Position numbers and translations under genes: made by a program
Shown here: positions 22,456 through 24,311 of the stretch, piece after piece
Layout: every line of letters starts with the position of its first letter
Position numbering within the stretch: the first letter of the stretch is position 1
NCBI GenBank assembly: GCA_040514265.1
Contig: JBEVCD010000032.1
Location: 1-24,311 of the forward strand
Origin: WYZ-LMO2 sp040514265
GTDB taxonomy: Archaea > Halobacteriota > Archaeoglobi > Archaeoglobales > Archaeoglobaceae
Length of the DNA stretch: 24,311 nucleotides
Direction of reading: 5' to 3'
The notes under the pieces: generated by a model
Told to the model about the DNA's origin: nothing
What the model saw: the letters and a program-made list of their open reading frames with translations, nothing else
Databases searched by the model: none

Positions 22456-23222
22456 TCAACACCACCCCAATAGCTAACGAAGTTGACAATCGCGAGAGTA
22501 GCAAATATCGCCTCCTCAAGCCTGACCGTCCGCGTTCCTTGCAGCGGAACCGTGTTCCAACACTCGGCGCTTATTTCTATGCCCATACGCTTGGCTATCT
22601 CGAAAACACCCTCCTCCGGATTTCCGAAGACCAGCGTAACGTCTCTCCTTATCTCCTCCAACTTCGGCACCTCGCAGCGGCGGGAGGTGATCACCACGTC
22701 TTCCCTTTTCAGGACTTCCTCAAGCTCCATCTCCTTCACGCGATAGCCCCAATACTCCTCCGGTTCCGCCTCTTCGACGCGCAACGGTTTCGTCGAAACG
22801 ATCCTGACGGTGACGCGGGCGCCTTTGGGTTTATCGCTCCTCATCGGCGCCAGGGCTTTCACACCTACGTCCACCCAGCGCGTCCCGTCAGGGGCAACGT
22901 GCCTTATGACTCCCTCCCTAACCTCACCGACTTTTAAATGTTTCGACCTGTGCGACGGGATCGCGAGAGGTGGGAGGACGCCAGCATACTTCAGCGATGT
23001 TCGGAGCGGAAAGAGGTACTTTCTCAGATACTGCGGAGTCTCCATGTATTCCAGAACTTCTCTTATAAACTCCGTCTCGTCCTTCCGGGGATCACGGTAA
23101 ATTACGATCTCGTCGACTCTGAAAACAGCCGCCGCTCTCGCTATCATCCCGACTTTAAACGTCTTTATCTTCTCGTCGGTCTCGTTCAGCAGAGCTGAGG
23201 ACGGTATGGCTATCGAGAGCAC
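22452..23222 (-). CDS. SPOUT-superfamily putative RNA methyltransferase (COG2106-like)
   Basis: This 256-aa protein leads the ribosomal superoperon. The N-terminal half begins SIAIPSSALLNETDEKIKTFKVGMIARAAAVF and has VDEIVIYRDP and PLRTSLKYAGVLPPLAIPSH. An inserted OB-like segment follows (EVREGVIRHVAPDGTRWVDVG). The C-terminal SPOUT-type knot region has DVTLVFGNPEEGVFEIAK and NTVPLQGTRTVRLEEAIFATLAIVN. It resembles the archaeal/eukaryotic family that includes human SPOUT1/C9orf114, a putative rRNA (uridine) methyltransferase; the target is unproven here. The start is GTG 23222, about 25 bp from a TATA-like box, so its mRNA is probably leaderless. Association with rpl3 is common in archaea and suggests a role in ribosome assembly. 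Confidence 0.85.
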   Translation of the reverse strand: MLSIAIPSSALLNETDEKIKTFKVGMIARAAAVFRVDEIVIYRDPRKDETEFIREVLEYMETPQYLRKYLFPLRTSLKYAGVLPPLAIPSHRSKHLKVGEVREGVIRHVAPDGTRWVDVGVKALAPMRSDKPKGARVTVRIVSTKPLRVEEAEPEEYWGYRVKEMELEEVLKREDVVITSRRCEVPKLEEIRRDVTLVFGNPEEGVFEIAKRMGIEISAECWNTVPLQGTRTVRLEEAIFATLAIVNFVSYWGGVE

Positions 23223-23242
23223 ACCCCTAGCCCACCGAACGG

Positions 23243-23259
23243 ATTAATATGAATTTTCG
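23243..23259 (-). promoter_or_regulatory. Promoter of the ribosomal superoperon (BRE/TATA)
   Basis: The minus strand reads CGAAAATTCATATTAAT, a BRE-like purine-rich block followed by a good TATA-like box centred about 25 bp before GTG 23222. This is the first plausible promoter upstream of the 27-gene run and would give a transcript that starts at or within a few bases of the start codon. Confidence 0.6.
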
Positions 23260-23288
23260 AATGCTTTCAGCGGGATCTGCGTTCCGTT

Positions 23289-24311
23289 TCATGGTTCATT
23301 GAAAAGTCTGAGGAATTTTTCCGCCACTTTCTTCGAGCTGTTTTCCTCGACGTACTTCTTAGCGCTCTCAACAACGCTTCTCCTGTAGTCCTCGTCTTCT
23401 ATTAGTCTCCTAATTTTTTCCACAAGATCTTCTACGTTGCTGAACTTGACGACTTCCCTTTCGTGCAGTTCAAAGTGCCTAGTGTTCGGAACGATCGTAG
23501 GAACTAGGGCTCCCATGCACTGGTAAAGAGTTGAAGAAACGACGACTCCCTTACTGTCACCTTTTGGAAGCATGAAAACGTCTGCTCTGTGAAGTTCCTC
23601 GTAGACCTCTCTGTTGTTTTTTAGCCTTCTCCTCTCCTGAATCAGCCATCCTCTTTCGTAAGGCAGCTCTCCGTTCGACCTTACAACCCTGTAAATGAAG
23701 TCGTAATCCCTTTCGAGAATTTCTAAGGCTTTAAGGAAAGGTTCGTATTCTTCAATGGGTTGTCTTCCGAAGCTGAAGAACTTTAGTCCGTCCTCCGAAA
23801 ATTTCCTCTTCGTAGGATTTAGGGGGTGGCAGGGGTAGGGTATTATGACTGCCTTCTCTTTTACATCTAAAAGCTCCTTAACGTATCTATCGTCGAACAC
23901 GACGAGTTTTTCGAAGTTCGAGTAATCTTCGTACCTCAAATCTTTTTTATAACCTTCATGGATCACAACAAAAGTCTTTACACCTCTCTTCTTCAGCTCT
24001 CCCGCCAGTTTTTGGACGTCCAAGTGGGGAATGCTGCTGTAGGACTCGACGAGGAGAACATCAAAATCTCTCTTTAAAATTTCGTCGAAGTCTATTTTTC
24101 CTCCTTCTCCCTCCGGCGACCTTTCCTCGTAACACCTAACGACGAAGTCCTCATCCTCCCTCACGATTCTGTGGTGCCACCACCTGCTTGCCGATTCAAC
24201 GTAGGGAGCAAAGACCGTAACTTCGTGACCCATTTTTACAAATTCGGGAACTATAAGTTCTGCGTGCATCGCAACGCCGCAAGTAGCGTTCCAGCGTGAA
24301 AGGACAGCAAT
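23289..24311 (-). CDS. GT-B fold glycosyltransferase (GT4-like), 5' end outside window
   Basis: The reading frame is open to the window edge. The first visible residues, IAVLSRWNATCGVAMHAELI, form the first beta strand and glycine loop of a GT4-type enzyme, so ATG 24269 is internal and the true start is beyond 24311. Following are VKMGHEVTVFAPYVE, VLLVESYSS, TFVVIHEGYK, KAVIIPYPCHP (start of the C-terminal Rossmann domain), LKFFSFGRQP and ADVFMLPKGDSKGVVVSSTLYQ. The usual EX7E motif of retaining GT4 enzymes is not evident: the second Glu position appears to be Gln in LYQCMGA. The sequence is more AT-rich than the ribosomal genes. Donor and acceptor are unknown; surface polysaccharide or glycolipid synthesis is a guess. 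Confidence 0.75.
   Translation of the reverse strand: MAVLSRWNATCGVAMHAELIVPEFVKMGHEVTVFAPYVESASRWWHHRIVREDEDFVVRCYEERSPEGEGGKIDFDEILKRDFDVLLVESYSSIPHLDVQKLAGELKKRGVKTFVVIHEGYKKDLRYEDYSNFEKLVVFDDRYVKELLDVKEKAVIIPYPCHPLNPTKRKFSEDGLKFFSFGRQPIEEYEPFLKALEILERDYDFIYRVVRSNGELPYERGWLIQERRRLKNNREVYEELHRADVFMLPKGDSKGVVVSSTLYQCMGALVPTIVPNTRHFELHEREVVKFSNVEDLVEKIRRLIEDEDYRRSVVESAKKYVEENSSKKVAEKFLRLFNEP

Noticed and set aside
21595..22473. 292-codon open frame on the plus strand, antisense to L3
   Set aside because: It lies wholly opposite a clear L3 gene, has no ribosome-binding site or recognisable motif, and reflects the GC-rich codon use of the real gene.
1..24311. CRISPR array or other tandem repeat
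   Set aside because: No regularly spaced repeated units were seen; the only repeated sequence is the pair of transposase remnants.

Overview
The window is archaeal chromosome. The evidence is an archaeal-order ribosomal protein superoperon containing eukaryote-like members (S4e, L32e, L19e, and the RNase P subunit Rpp29), an archaeal TOPRIM-type DnaG, SecY followed by an archaeal Oxa1-like protein and cytidylate kinase, GGTGAT/GGAGGTG ribosome-binding sites, and frequent GTG or TTG starts. The Rpp29 and ribosomal sequences resemble Archaeoglobales as I remember them. A CcmE/CcmF pair implies c-type cytochromes, which would suit a Geoglobus- or Ferroglobus-like member, but this assignment is inference.

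Positions 1-3140 are an accessory, visibly more AT-rich stretch. They hold a multiply frameshifted DDE transposase remnant (minus strand), a broken serine recombinase (plus strand), one intact cobalamin-binding-type radical SAM gene (plus strand), and a second, shorter remnant of the same transposase family in the same orientation as the first. The second remnant ends about 15 bp from the 3' end of a tRNA-Ser(UGA) gene.

Positions 3143-9174 hold housekeeping genes in alternating orientation: tRNA-Ser and a NusB-domain/Nop2-Sun RNA m5C methyltransferase (minus); an AmrS-like radical SAM enzyme (plus); ccmE-ccmF cytochrome c maturation genes (minus); and dnaG (plus). Two convergent pairs overlap in coding sequence (AmrS/CcmF by 53 bp, DnaG/Cmk by 20 bp). 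Two divergent pairs have compact promoter regions between them.

Positions 8641-23222 are one continuous minus-strand superoperon. In transcription order it runs SPOUT methyltransferase, L3, L4, L23, L2, S19, L22, S3, L29, Rpp29, S17, L14, L24, S4e, L5, S14, S8, L6, L32e, L19e, L18, S5, L30, L15, SecY, Oxa1-like DUF106 protein, cytidylate kinase. Genes touch or overlap at nearly every junction. At ten junctions the upstream TGA stop lies inside the downstream Shine-Dalgarno-like (G)GTGAT or AGTGAT, which suggests termination-coupled reinitiation. A TATA/BRE-like element sits about 25 bp before the first start codon. The operon makes ribosomal proteins, the Sec translocon pore, a membrane insertase and an RNase P subunit together.

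Positions 23289-24311 hold a GT-B glycosyltransferase whose 5' end lies outside the window. I see no CRISPR array, rRNA gene or clearly novel multi-gene system. The points most worth a second look are the transposase-bracketed radical SAM gene, the CxxxY CcmE, and the stop/Shine-Dalgarno fusion along the superoperon.
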